Notes: generated from the letters alone by a model not told the origin. 5,534 nucleotides of DNA from Alphaproteobacteria bacterium (GCA_028293055.1 JAQGLD010000120.1:1-5534); one strand, 5' to 3'. Shown: positions 1 to 5,497, numbered from the stretch's first letter. Numbers and translations: made by a program.

Positions 1-57
1 CGGGCCCGGGGCGGGCGCCGGTGCCTCAGTCACGGCCTTGCGGAAAAACTTCAGCAT
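1..57 (-). CDS. 5' end of an unidentified protein gene, cut by the window edge
   Basis: Reading the minus strand from the ATG at 57-55 gives 19 codons, MLKFFRKAVTEAPAPAPGP, open to the window edge. A GGGGCA stretch just upstream of the ATG (about 62-67 on the plus strand) could be a weak ribosome binding site. The short basic, hydrophobic start followed by an Ala-Pro linker looks like the N-terminus of a cytosolic or membrane-associated protein, but no family can be named from so little. It is divergent from chrB and shares a 195-bp intergenic region with it. That this is a gene at all rests on the open frame and the start context, so confidence is moderate. Confidence 0.45.
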   Translation of the reverse strand, partial: MLKFFRKAVTEAPAPAPGP

Positions 58-91
58 CGCTGCCCCGAACGTCTTGATTAAAGGCTCAAAT

Positions 92-116
92 CCTTGCGAG
101 CATGTGACACGCAAGG
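92..116. repeat. Inverted repeat CCTTGCG-N11-CGCAAGG in the divergent intergenic region
   Basis: Arms at 92-98 and 110-116 are perfect 7-bp complements around an 11-bp spacer. On the minus strand an AT-rich TATATT (plus positions 121-126) lies just upstream, so the repeat would fall at the 5' end of a transcript for the leftward gene if that were its -10 box. No good -35 was found, so the promoter idea is weak. It may be an operator for a dimeric regulator or an RNA hairpin in the leader. The repeat is directly visible; its role is inference. Confidence 0.35.
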
Positions 117-205
117 CGGTAATATAAGGTGCGGAAACATGGTTAACGCTGCCTTGGGCGTAGGCATATGCTGCCTGCGGCCAGGGACATCACCGGCCAC
201 CCGTC

Positions 206-222
206 GATAACACATCTGTATC
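206..222. promoter_or_regulatory. Degenerate second copy of the chrB operator half-sites (tentative)
   Basis: The segment has GATAACAC at 206-213 and TGTATC at 217-222, close to the GATACAC and GTGTATC arms of the perfect palindrome downstream, but with wider spacing. Its centre (214) is 31.5 bp from the palindrome centre (245.5), about three helical turns, so proteins bound at both would lie on the same DNA face. The match is imperfect and could be chance in an AT-richer region. It also overlaps a possible -10-like TATCTT at 219-224. Confidence 0.25.
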
Positions 223-236
223 TTTCGTCAGAATGA

Positions 237-254
237 ATGATACACGTGTATCAT
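237..254. promoter_or_regulatory. Perfect 18-bp palindrome over the chrB start codon, probable operator
   Basis: ATGATACACGTGTATCAT is a perfect palindrome centred between 245 and 246. Its last two bases are the first two bases of the chrB ATG (253-255). Perfect dyads of this size next to a regulator gene are typical sites for a dimeric repressor, and ChrB is known to control chr operons, so autoregulation by ChrB is the simplest reading. A different dimeric regulator (TetR-, GntR- or MarR-like) is also possible. As RNA, the same bases could form a 7-bp hairpin with an ACGU loop touching the start codon. The dyad is directly seen; the binding protein is inferred. Confidence 0.55.
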
Positions 255-1206
255 GCAGGACCATCGCGAGACCCCCTGGCTCGTCCTTCTCCACCATCTG
301 CCGGCGAAGCCCTCCTATTTGCGGGTGAAGATCGGCCGGCGGCTCCAGGCGCTCGGAGCGGTGCCTCTCAAGAATGCGGTCCATGCGCTGCCTTCCAACG
401 CTCAAGCGTCCGAGGCATTTTCCGCCTTGCTCGCCGAGATACGCGAAAGCGGCGGCGACGCGATCCTGATCGAGGCGAGACTGGTCGCCGGCCAGAGCGA
501 TGCCGAGCTTCGTGCCGAGTTCGATGCGATTCGCGACTCGGACTATGAAGACATTGCGCAGGAGGCGCGCCGGCTGATCAACGCCGCACCGATAGCGGGC
601 TCCGAAATCGAGCGGCTTCGCCGACGCCTCGCCGACATCGTCCAACTCGATTTCTTCGGCGCCGATGGACGCCAGAACGCAGAAGCCGCTCTCCGCGAGC
701 TGGAGGCGCGCCGGTTCAGCCATCCGGACATCGGCCGGTCCGAGGCGGCCCCCGCGATCGAGCGCGGCGCGCTCAGGAGCCGGATCTGGGTGACCCGTCG
801 CGGCGTCCACGTAGATCGCATCGCCTCGGCATGGCTGATCCGCCGATTCATCGATGCGGAGGCCAGCTTCAAATTCGTCGACGGCAGGTCCTATCTGCCC
901 GCGCCGGGCGAGCTGCGCTTCGATATGGCCGAAGCCGAGTTCACGCACGAAGACGACCGCTGCAGCTTCGAGACGCTCCTGTTACGGGGCGGTCCTGATG
1001 ATCCGGCCCTCATAGCCATCGGCGAGCTGATCCATGAGCTCGACATCGGAGACGGCAAGTTCGACCGGCCCGAAGCGGCCGGCCTCGGCGCGATGCTCAC
1101 TGGAATCTGCGCTTCCAGCGAGGACGATTCCGAACGCATAAAGCGGGGCAGCGACGCGCTCGACCAGCTCCATGCCTATTTCAGCAATCGGAAGGTCCCG
1201 CGATGA
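253..1206 (+). CDS. chrB: ChrB, chromate-responsive regulator of the chr operon
   Basis: This 317-residue protein has the two-part layout and usual length of ChrB. The N-terminal domain (about residues 8-155) opens with WLVLLHHLPAKPSYLRVKI and carries the GAVPLKNAVHALP stretch typical of the family. The C-terminal ChrB domain (about 177-310) carries TRRGVHVDRIASAWLIRRFI (181-200) and FTHEDDRCSFETLL (230-243), rich in His, Asp and Cys that could take part in sensing. In studied bacteria ChrB is a cytoplasmic chromate-sensing regulator needed for induced chrA expression. The ATG at 253 is the only sensible start: an in-frame stop lies at 238-240, and later candidate starts fall inside the conserved domain. 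No Shine-Dalgarno sequence precedes it; the leader there is the palindrome 237-254. The stop overlaps the chrA start (ATGA). Identification is by motif recognition and by the adjacent chrA. Confidence 0.93.
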   Translation: MQDHRETPWLVLLHHLPAKPSYLRVKIGRRLQALGAVPLKNAVHALPSNAQASEAFSALLAEIRESGGDAILIEARLVAGQSDAELRAEFDAIRDSDYEDIAQEARRLINAAPIAGSEIERLRRRLADIVQLDFFGADGRQNAEAALRELEARRFSHPDIGRSEAAPAIERGALRSRIWVTRRGVHVDRIASAWLIRRFIDAEASFKFVDGRSYLPAPGELRFDMAEAEFTHEDDRCSFETLLLRGGPDDPALIAIGELIHELDIGDGKFDRPEAAGLGAMLTGICASSEDDSERIKRGSDALDQLHAYFSNRKVPR

Positions 1207-2600
1207 ACGCCCCAACCGTTCCTGACGAATCAAGGGCTCGACCGCGCGATCACGGCATTTCTTTCCGCGACGCGGTGCGCGTCTGGGCGAGAATCGCAGC
1301 CCTGTCGTTCGGTGGCCCGGCCGGCCAGATTGCGGTGATGCACCGCATCCTCGTCGACGAGAAAAAATGGATTGGCGAGGAGAGATTCCTCCACGCGCTC
1401 AATTATTGCATGCTCCTCCCTGGCCCGGAGGCTCAGCAGCTCGCCATCTATATCGGGTGGCTGCTCCACAAGACGCGCGGCGGGCTGGTCGCCGGCGCCT
1501 TGTTCGTGCTTCCGGGTTTCCTGGCCATTCTCGGCCTGAGCTACATCTATGTCCTGCTTGGCCAGGTGCCGCTGGTGACCGGGCTCTTCTTCGGGCTGAA
1601 GGCCGCGGTTCTGGCGATCGTGCTCCAGGCAGTGGTGCGTGTCGGCGGCCGCGCGCTCAGGAACAATGTCATGCGCGGGCTGGCAGCTGCCGCCTTCCTC
1701 GCCATCTTCCTGCTCGGCGCGCCCTTTCCGCTGATCGTGCTCGCCTCCGCGCTGGTCGGGTTCTTCGGCAGCCGGGCCGGGCTGGCGGCCTTCCAGGGCA
1801 GTGGCGGTCACGGGTCCGGCAATGGCGCGGTGGTGCACGATCGTGACACCGCGTTGGGCGAGGAACTTCCGGAGCATGCGCGTCCGAACCTCTCCTGGTC
1901 GCTGCGCATCTCTTCGGTGCTGTTGCTGCTCTGGCTGGGCCCGGTCGCCGCCTTGCTGCTCCTGCTCGGCCCGGACGACACGTTCACCCGCATCGCCATA
2001 TTCTTCAGCCAGATGGCGGTGGTGACTTTCGGAGGAGCCTATGCGGTGCTCGCTTATGTCGCGCAGGAGGCGGTCGGCACCTATCACTGGCTGAGGCCAG
2101 GCGAGATGCTCGATGGACTGGGGATGGCCGAAACCACTCCGGGTCCGCTGATCATGGTGACCCAGTTCGTAGGCTTTCTCGCCGCCTTCCGGCAGGCGAC
2201 CGGCCTGCCGCCGCTTGTCGCCGCGACATTTGGCGCATTGCTCACCACCTGGGTGACCTTCGTGCCCTGCTTCCTGTGGATCTTCGCAGGCGCCCCTTTC
2301 GTCGAGCGCCTCCGCGGAAATCGCGCTCTGTCGGCCGCGCTTGCGGCGATTACCGCCGCCGTGGTGGGAGTGATCCTGAACCTCGCGGTCTGGTTCGCGA
2401 TACATACTTTGTTCGGCACGGTCCGCCCTCTACCCTTCGCTGGCGGAACGCTCGATGTTCCGGTGCTGGCCTCGATCAACTGGCCCGCCTTGTTGCTGGC
2501 CGCGGGGGCGATCGTCGCGGTGTTCCGGTTCAGGGCCGGCGTGCTGCCGGTCCTCGGCACCTGCGCCGCCTTGGGCGCGGTCTATGTGCTGATCGGTTGA
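1203..2600 (+). CDS. chrA: ChrA, CHR-family chromate efflux transporter
   Basis: This 465-residue inner-membrane protein is a long-chain CHR transporter with two homologous halves. The first half has the signature ALSFGGPAGQIA (33-44) and LPGPEAQQLAIYIGW (72-86). The second has the matching VVTFGGAYAVLAYVAQEA (273-290) and MAETTPGPLIMVTQF (308-322). Hydrophobic helices fill both halves, and a hydrophilic loop at about 198-232 separates them. ChrA proteins export chromate from the cytoplasm using the membrane potential or proton gradient, which lowers Cr(VI) load after uptake by sulfate permeases. The start at 1203 overlaps the chrB stop as ATGA, and GGAAGG at 1190-1195 lies 7 bases ahead, so translation is probably coupled. 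The protein is somewhat longer than the roughly 400-residue classic members, mostly through the central loop and the C-terminal end. No truncation or missing signature is seen. Confidence 0.95.
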   Translation: MNAPTVPDESRARPRDHGISFRDAVRVWARIAALSFGGPAGQIAVMHRILVDEKKWIGEERFLHALNYCMLLPGPEAQQLAIYIGWLLHKTRGGLVAGALFVLPGFLAILGLSYIYVLLGQVPLVTGLFFGLKAAVLAIVLQAVVRVGGRALRNNVMRGLAAAAFLAIFLLGAPFPLIVLASALVGFFGSRAGLAAFQGSGGHGSGNGAVVHDRDTALGEELPEHARPNLSWSLRISSVLLLLWLGPVAALLLLLGPDDTFTRIAIFFSQMAVVTFGGAYAVLAYVAQEAVGTYHWLRPGEMLDGLGMAETTPGPLIMVTQFVGFLAAFRQATGLPPLVAATFGALLTTWVTFVPCFLWIFAGAPFVERLRGNRALSAALAAITAAVVGVILNLAVWFAIHTLFGTVRPLPFAGGTLDVPVLASINWPALLLAAGAIVAVFRFRAGVLPVLGTCAALGAVYVLIG

Positions 2601-2615
2601 TTTCGTTCAGGCATG

Positions 2616-2623
2616 AAGGAGAG
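2616..2623 (+). promoter_or_regulatory. Ribosome binding site that sets the DUF1259 gene start
   Basis: AAGGAGAG is a strong Shine-Dalgarno match. It lies inside the reading frame of the first possible ATG (2613) and is too close to the ATG at 2625. It is well spaced from the ATG at 2628: GGAG at 2618-2621 leaves 6 bases. This favours 2628 as the start. Confidence 0.65.
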
Positions 2624-2627
2624 AATG

Positions 2628-3509
2628 ATGAGATTTGCAGCGACACTCGGCCTGCTGGGCCTTCTTGCGTTGGCGGCCCCCGCATGGGGCGCCGAGCCTT
2701 GGGAGGATGGGGTCGCCACTGCGCTCGGCAAGCCAGGCATGGAGATGCCGGGCGGAGTCTATCGGATCGGGCTGCCGCGCAGCGACCTCCATGTCACGCT
2801 CGGCGGGGTGAGCCTCAAGCCCGGCCTTGCCTTAGGCTCCTGGCTCGCCTTCATGCGCACGAGCCACAATGTCGTGGTGATGGGCGATCTCGTCCTCACC
2901 GAGGAAGAGGTCAATCCGGTGATGAAGCGCCTCCTCGAGGGCGGCATCGAGATTACGGCGCTGCACAATCACCTGCTCGGCTCGAGCCCTCACACCATGT
3001 ACATGCATGTCGCGGGTCATGGCAGCGACGGCGGCGCCCTCGCAGCGACGCTTCGCGCTGCGCTCGCGCTGAGCGGAACGCCCTTCGCATCGGCGCCTCC
3101 GGCCGTGCCGGCGCCCCTCGACCTCGACACTTCTGCTCTCGACCGCGCGCTTGGTCACAAGGGCAAGGCCAACGGCCCCATTTATGCCTTCAGCATCCCG
3201 CGAGCAGAAACGCCTCACGAGGGCGGCATGGTCGTCCCCGAGGCGATGGGCTCGGCGATCGCCATCAACTTTCAGCCCACCGGCTCCGGCCGGGCGGCGA
3301 TCGCCGGCGACCTGGTCCTGACCGCCGACGAGGTCAATCCGGTTCTCCGAACCCTGCGGGCGCGCGGAATCGAGGTGACCGCCCTCCACAACCACATGCT
3401 CGACGACGAGCCGCGCCTGTTCTTCATGCACTTCTGGGCCAATGACGACGCGGTCCGGCTGGCCCAGGCGATGGGCGAGGCTCTCAGCCATGTGAAGACG
3501 GCAAGGTGA
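2628..3509 (+). CDS. Exported DUF1259 (LppY/LpqO-like) protein with duplicated domain
   Basis: From the ATG at 2628 this is a 293-residue precursor. Residues 1-21 form a Sec signal peptide (MRFAATLGLLGLLALAAPAW start, probable cleavage after AWG), so the product is periplasmic. The mature protein has two copies of a DUF1259-type unit. GDLVLTEEEVNPV (86-98) is followed by ALHNH (111-115) and MH (126-127); GDLVLTADEVNPV (227-239) is followed by ALHNH (252-256) and MH (267-268). The paired HNH and MH histidines look like metal or oxyanion ligands, which is inference. DUF1259 has no firmly assigned biochemical role; mycobacterial LppY/LpqO lipoproteins belong to it. There is no lipobox here. The gene starts 27 bases after chrA and its stop overlaps the next gene (GTGA), so it is very likely cotranscribed with chrBA. 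An upstream ATG at 2613 would add MKERM, and one at 2625 would add a single Met. Confidence 0.85.
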   Translation: MRFAATLGLLGLLALAAPAWGAEPWEDGVATALGKPGMEMPGGVYRIGLPRSDLHVTLGGVSLKPGLALGSWLAFMRTSHNVVVMGDLVLTEEEVNPVMKRLLEGGIEITALHNHLLGSSPHTMYMHVAGHGSDGGALAATLRAALALSGTPFASAPPAVPAPLDLDTSALDRALGHKGKANGPIYAFSIPRAETPHEGGMVVPEAMGSAIAINFQPTGSGRAAIAGDLVLTADEVNPVLRTLRARGIEVTALHNHMLDDEPRLFFMHFWANDDAVRLAQAMGEALSHVKTAR

Positions 3510-4522
3510 CAGGAAGGGCCCGCCGGAGAGGGCCATTGAGGCCATCCGGACTTGTGACGCTGATCGGTTGCGCAGCGTTGCTGGCCTGCGAGCGGCCGGC
3601 CTCCTCGGAGCCGGCGCCGCTCGTGTTCGAGCGATCAATCCCGCTGGCCGGCGTTTCCGGCCGCATCGACCATCTGGCCATCGATCTGAAGCGTCACCGG
3701 CTCTTCGTCGCCGAATTGGGCAATGGCAGCGTCGACGCGCTAGACCTCGAAGGGCGCACATCGTCGCTCCGGATCACCGGGCTGAGCGAGCCGCAAGGCA
3801 TCGCATACCTTGCCAGGACGGACGAAATCGCCGTCGCCTGCGGTGGCGACGGAACGGTTCGCTTCTATCGCGGATCGGATCTCGTGCCGGCCGGCGTCCT
3901 GAAGGTCGGCGACGATGCCGACAATCTCCATGTCAGTCCGAGCGGCGATCGACTTGTCGTCGGCTACGGCACCGGAGGGCTCGCTATCATCGATCCCAGC
4001 GCTCGCCGGATCGTCGCGAGACTTGCCCTGCCAGGCCATCCGGAAGGGTTCTCGCTCGACGGCGACAGGGTCCTGGTCAACGTGCCGGATCGAAACGCGA
4101 TCATCCTGGGGGACCTTGCAAGCACTCGAATATTGGCCCGATGGGAAGCCCGGCATGGATCGAATTATCCGCTCGCGCTCGATGCGTCCGGCCGGACCGC
4201 CGCCATAGCCTATCGCTCACCGGCTCGGCTCGAAACGAGGATCGCGAGTAAGGGCGAGGCGCTGACCGACAGCGCCGCATGCGGCGACGCCGACGACGTC
4301 TTCTTCGATGGGGAACGGCATCGTCTCTATCTCATTTGCGGCTCAGGTGCGGTGGCAGTGTTCCACGACATGGGCAACGGCTATAGGCCGGCGGGATTGA
4401 TCGAGACCTCCGCCGGCGCGCGAACCGGCTTGTTCGTGGCGGAGCAGGACCGGTTGTTCGTCGCCGCCCCCTCGCGCGGAGGCCGCGAAGCCGAGATTCA
4501 AGTCTATCGCGCTACGCCGTAA
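3506..4522 (+). CDS. YncE-like beta-propeller lipoprotein
   Basis: This protein of up to 338 residues has a lipoprotein signal: hydrophobic segment about 15-27 and lipobox LLAC with Cys28, followed by ERPASSEP. After export it would be lipid-anchored. The rest reads as repeated four-stranded blades with YncE/surface-antigen-like repeats, such as GRIDHLAIDLKRHRLFVAEL (52-71), GNGSVDALDL (72-81), DNLHVSPSGDRLVVGYG (139-155) and DDVFFDGERHRLYLICGSG (263-281). Such propellers bind proteins, metals or ligands; no catalytic function can be assigned. The GTG at 3506 overlaps the stop of the DUF1259 gene as GTGA, which suggests coupling, but its Shine-Dalgarno is weak. A TTG at 3536 has GGAG 7 bases upstream and gives a shorter, more typical lipoprotein signal (328 residues, Cys18). 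Both starts keep the lipobox; the longer form is listed here. The gene appears to end the chr operon. Confidence 0.8.
   Translation: MTGRARRRGPLRPSGLVTLIGCAALLACERPASSEPAPLVFERSIPLAGVSGRIDHLAIDLKRHRLFVAELGNGSVDALDLEGRTSSLRITGLSEPQGIAYLARTDEIAVACGGDGTVRFYRGSDLVPAGVLKVGDDADNLHVSPSGDRLVVGYGTGGLAIIDPSARRIVARLALPGHPEGFSLDGDRVLVNVPDRNAIILGDLASTRILARWEARHGSNYPLALDASGRTAAIAYRSPARLETRIASKGEALTDSAACGDADDVFFDGERHRLYLICGSGAVAVFHDMGNGYRPAGLIETSAGARTGLFVAEQDRLFVAAPSRGGREAEIQVYRATP
3525..3531 (+). promoter_or_regulatory. Ribosome binding site for an alternative TTG start of the propeller gene
   Basis: GGAGAGG lies ahead of an in-frame TTG at 3536-3538, with GGAG at 3525-3528 and a 7-base spacer. The TTG start would give MRPSGLVTLIGCAALLAC, a compact lipoprotein signal, and leave a 26-base gap after the upstream stop. 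The GTG at 3506 has only a poor purine stretch before it. Which start is used cannot be settled from the sequence. Confidence 0.4.
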
Positions 4523-4528
4523 GGCGGC

Positions 4529-4557
4529 CGGTTCTGCACCTAATAGGGCCGGAACCG
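4529..4557. terminator. Weak inverted repeat between convergent genes, possible terminator
   Basis: CGGTTC at 4529-4534 pairs with GAACCG at 4552-4557 across a 17-base loop. It lies in the 49-base gap between the end of the propeller gene (4522) and the end of the convergent DUF3147 gene (4572), where termination is expected on both strands. There is no clear U-tract and the loop is long, so it is at best a weak or factor-assisted terminator. Confidence 0.3.
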
Positions 4558-4571
4558 ACCAGGTTTCGACC

Positions 4572-4922
4572 CTAGAGCCGAAGCCCCCAGCGCGGCCCAA
4601 GCCAGGTCATCAGGCTGTAAAGCATGATGGTCAGGAGGCAGCCGAGCGCGAGTGCGGTCCAGAAGCTCCATCCCCTGTTCCACAGCGCCGGCATGGCCAG
4701 GAACATCGGCAGCGACGGCAGCACATACCAGAAGGTCGCCGACGAATGGGCCGACATGTTGCCGATGTCCGGCTTGTCCCGCCACAGCCAGATCATTCCA
4801 AGGATCGAAACGAGTGGGAGCGACGCGACCAGCGCGCCCCAACCGGGATAGCGTTTTGCGGTCTCGGACACGATTGCGATGATCGCGCCGGAAACCAGTG
4901 CCTTGATTACGAGATAGAACAT
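4572..4922 (-). CDS. Small four-helix membrane protein, DUF3147 family
   Basis: The 116-residue product starts MFYLVIKALVSGAIIAIVSE and has four predicted membrane helices at about 4-20, 29-47, 62-82 and 86-107. It has the length and look of DUF3147 proteins, with TAKRYPGWGALVASLPLVSI (21-40) between helices one and two, and a polar WLWRDKPDIGNMSAHS loop (45-60). Function is unknown; small transport or membrane-stress roles are possible but unproven. The ATG at 4922-4920 was chosen because AGGG lies a few bases upstream and the membrane segment begins at once. A longer frame reading upstream to 5051 would run through the palindrome 4941-4956 and the neighbour's start, so it was rejected. The gene diverges from the CsoR-family gene, and the palindrome ends 18 bases before its start, which suggests control by that repressor. 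Confidence 0.8.
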   Translation of the reverse strand: MFYLVIKALVSGAIIAIVSETAKRYPGWGALVASLPLVSILGMIWLWRDKPDIGNMSAHSSATFWYVLPSLPMFLAMPALWNRGWSFWTALALGCLLTIMLYSLMTWLGPRWGLRL

Positions 4923-4940
4923 GGTTCCCTGCCCTTCAGC

Positions 4941-4956
4941 ATCCCCCCGGGGGGAT
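4941..4956. promoter_or_regulatory. Perfect GC-tract palindrome, probable CsoR-family operator
   Basis: ATCCCCCCGGGGGGAT is a perfect 16-bp palindrome between the divergent DUF3147 gene (18 bases to its ATG) and the CsoR-family gene (45 bases to its ATG). CsoR/RcnR/FrmR repressors are known to bind inverted C/G tracts flanked by A/T, so the site fits as a shared operator controlling both genes. No convincing -35/-10 pair was found around it. The palindrome is seen directly; the binding partner is inferred from position and family. Confidence 0.65.
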
Positions 4957-5001
4957 ATGTCGATCGCTCGACACCGAACGCTCTGCATGACAAAAAGAGC
5001 C

Positions 5002-5271
5002 ATGACTGAGCACAAGCACGGCACCCACCCGGCAATCATCAAGCGGCTCAACCGGGCCAGCGGTCACCTGCGCAGCATCGTCACCATGATCGAGAACGAG
5101 CGCAGCTGCGTGGACCTCGCCCAGCAACTCGACGCGGTTGAGAAAGCCATTGCGAGCGCCAAGCGGGCGCTTATCAACGACCATATCGATCATTGCCTCA
5201 ACCACGCCGCCGACCAGGGGGGTGCCGCCAAGGCGATAGAGGATTTCAAGGCGATCTCACGCTACCTGTGA
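5002..5271 (+). CDS. CsoR/RcnR-family metal-sensing transcriptional repressor
   Basis: This 89-residue all-helical DUF156 protein reads RLNRASGHLRSIVTMIENER (15-34), then SCVDLAQQLDAVEKAI (35-50) and DHIDHCL (60-66). Cys36, His61 and Cys65 match the Cys-His-Cys ligand set known from CsoR-type Cu(I) sensors. The N-terminus also carries His4, His6 and His9, recalling the N-terminal His ligand of Ni/Co sensors such as RcnR, so the metal is uncertain. Formaldehyde sensing (FrmR-like) seems less likely given Cys65. The family lacks a classic DNA-binding motif and binds as a tetramer to GC-tract sites, leaving DNA when metal binds. The ATG at 5002 gives the standard family N-terminus; an ATG at 4987 would add MTKRA and has no better ribosome site (only AAGAG near 5002). 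It is divergent from the DUF3147 gene, with a palindrome between them, and is probably autoregulated. Confidence 0.9.
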   Translation: MTEHKHGTHPAIIKRLNRASGHLRSIVTMIENERSCVDLAQQLDAVEKAIASAKRALINDHIDHCLNHAADQGGAAKAIEDFKAISRYL

Positions 5272-5288
5272 ACTCGACGGCTTGGCCA

Positions 5289-5325
5289 CGGCAGACTTAG
5301 CCAGCCGCTCGCTGGAAAGCTGCCG
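5289..5325 (+). repeat. Nested inverted repeat downstream of the CsoR-family gene
   Basis: An outer stem CGGCAG (5289-5294) and CTGCCG (5320-5325) encloses an inner stem CCAGC (5301-5305) and GCTGG (5311-5315) with a CGCTC loop. It starts 18 bases after the repressor stop and could end that transcript or protect its 3' end. No run of T follows, so an intrinsic terminator is not supported. An alternative pairing, CAGAC (5292-5296) with GTCTG (5326-5330), is also possible. The remaining bases to the tRNA gene (to 5426) show no gene I can support. Confidence 0.3.
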
Positions 5326-5426
5326 GTCTGAAACGGGCCGAGATATGGCGCCGGCAGGTAACGAGGTTCGAACATGCTGATCGAGGTTGACCCGCAGCCG
5401 CCGCTCATGGCAATCGGGGCGCCGCC

Positions 5427-5497
5427 GCGGGTGTAGCTCAATGGCAGAGCAGAAGCTTCCCAAGCTTACGACGAGGGTTCGATTCCCTTCACCCGCT
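5427..5497 (+). tRNA. tRNA-Gly (anticodon CCC)
   Basis: A full cloverleaf of 71 nt is visible. The acceptor stem GCGGGTG (5427-5433) pairs perfectly with CACCCGC (5490-5496), and the discriminator is T5497. The D-arm is GCTC/GAGC. The anticodon stem GAAGC/GCTTA has loop TTCCCAA and anticodon CCC, reading GGG codons; its outermost pair is a G-A mismatch. The T-arm GAGGG/CCCTT has loop TTCGATT. The 3' CCA is not encoded, since CAC follows, so it must be added by the nucleotidyltransferase. It resembles the E. coli tRNA-Gly(CCC) throughout. No duplicate of its 3' end was seen elsewhere in the window, so there is no sign that it serves as an attachment site here. Confidence 0.95.

Noticed and set aside
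237..548. A plus-strand frame starting at the ATG inside the palindrome
   Set aside because: It is out of frame with chrB, has no ribosome site and gives an Arg-rich product without domain features.
190..948. A 252-codon minus-strand open frame opposite chrB
   Set aside because: It is antisense to the conserved ChrB domains and crosses the chrB promoter region; composition looks like a GC-driven shadow.
1230..2405. A 391-codon open frame on the minus strand opposite chrA
   Set aside because: It lies fully antisense to a clearly identified chrA, its product is low-complexity Gln/Glu/Arg/His-rich, and it shows no domain. Such frames are expected opposite high-GC genes.
2276..3445. A 389-codon plus-strand frame across the chrA end and the DUF1259 gene
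   Set aside because: It spans two well-supported genes in another frame and is Arg/Pro/Gly-rich with no recognisable motif.
5360..5376. A T-loop-like GGTTCGAAC stretch upstream of the tRNA
   Set aside because: No flanking stems or acceptor pairing make a tRNA or a tRNA remnant around it.
5257..5463. A minus-strand frame over the region between the repressor and the tRNA
   Set aside because: It runs through the tRNA-Gly gene and has no start context or recognisable motif.
5427..5497. tRNA-Gly as an integration site for a chromate-resistance island
   Set aside because: No integrase gene and no repeat of the tRNA 3' end is visible in the window, and composition looks even throughout.
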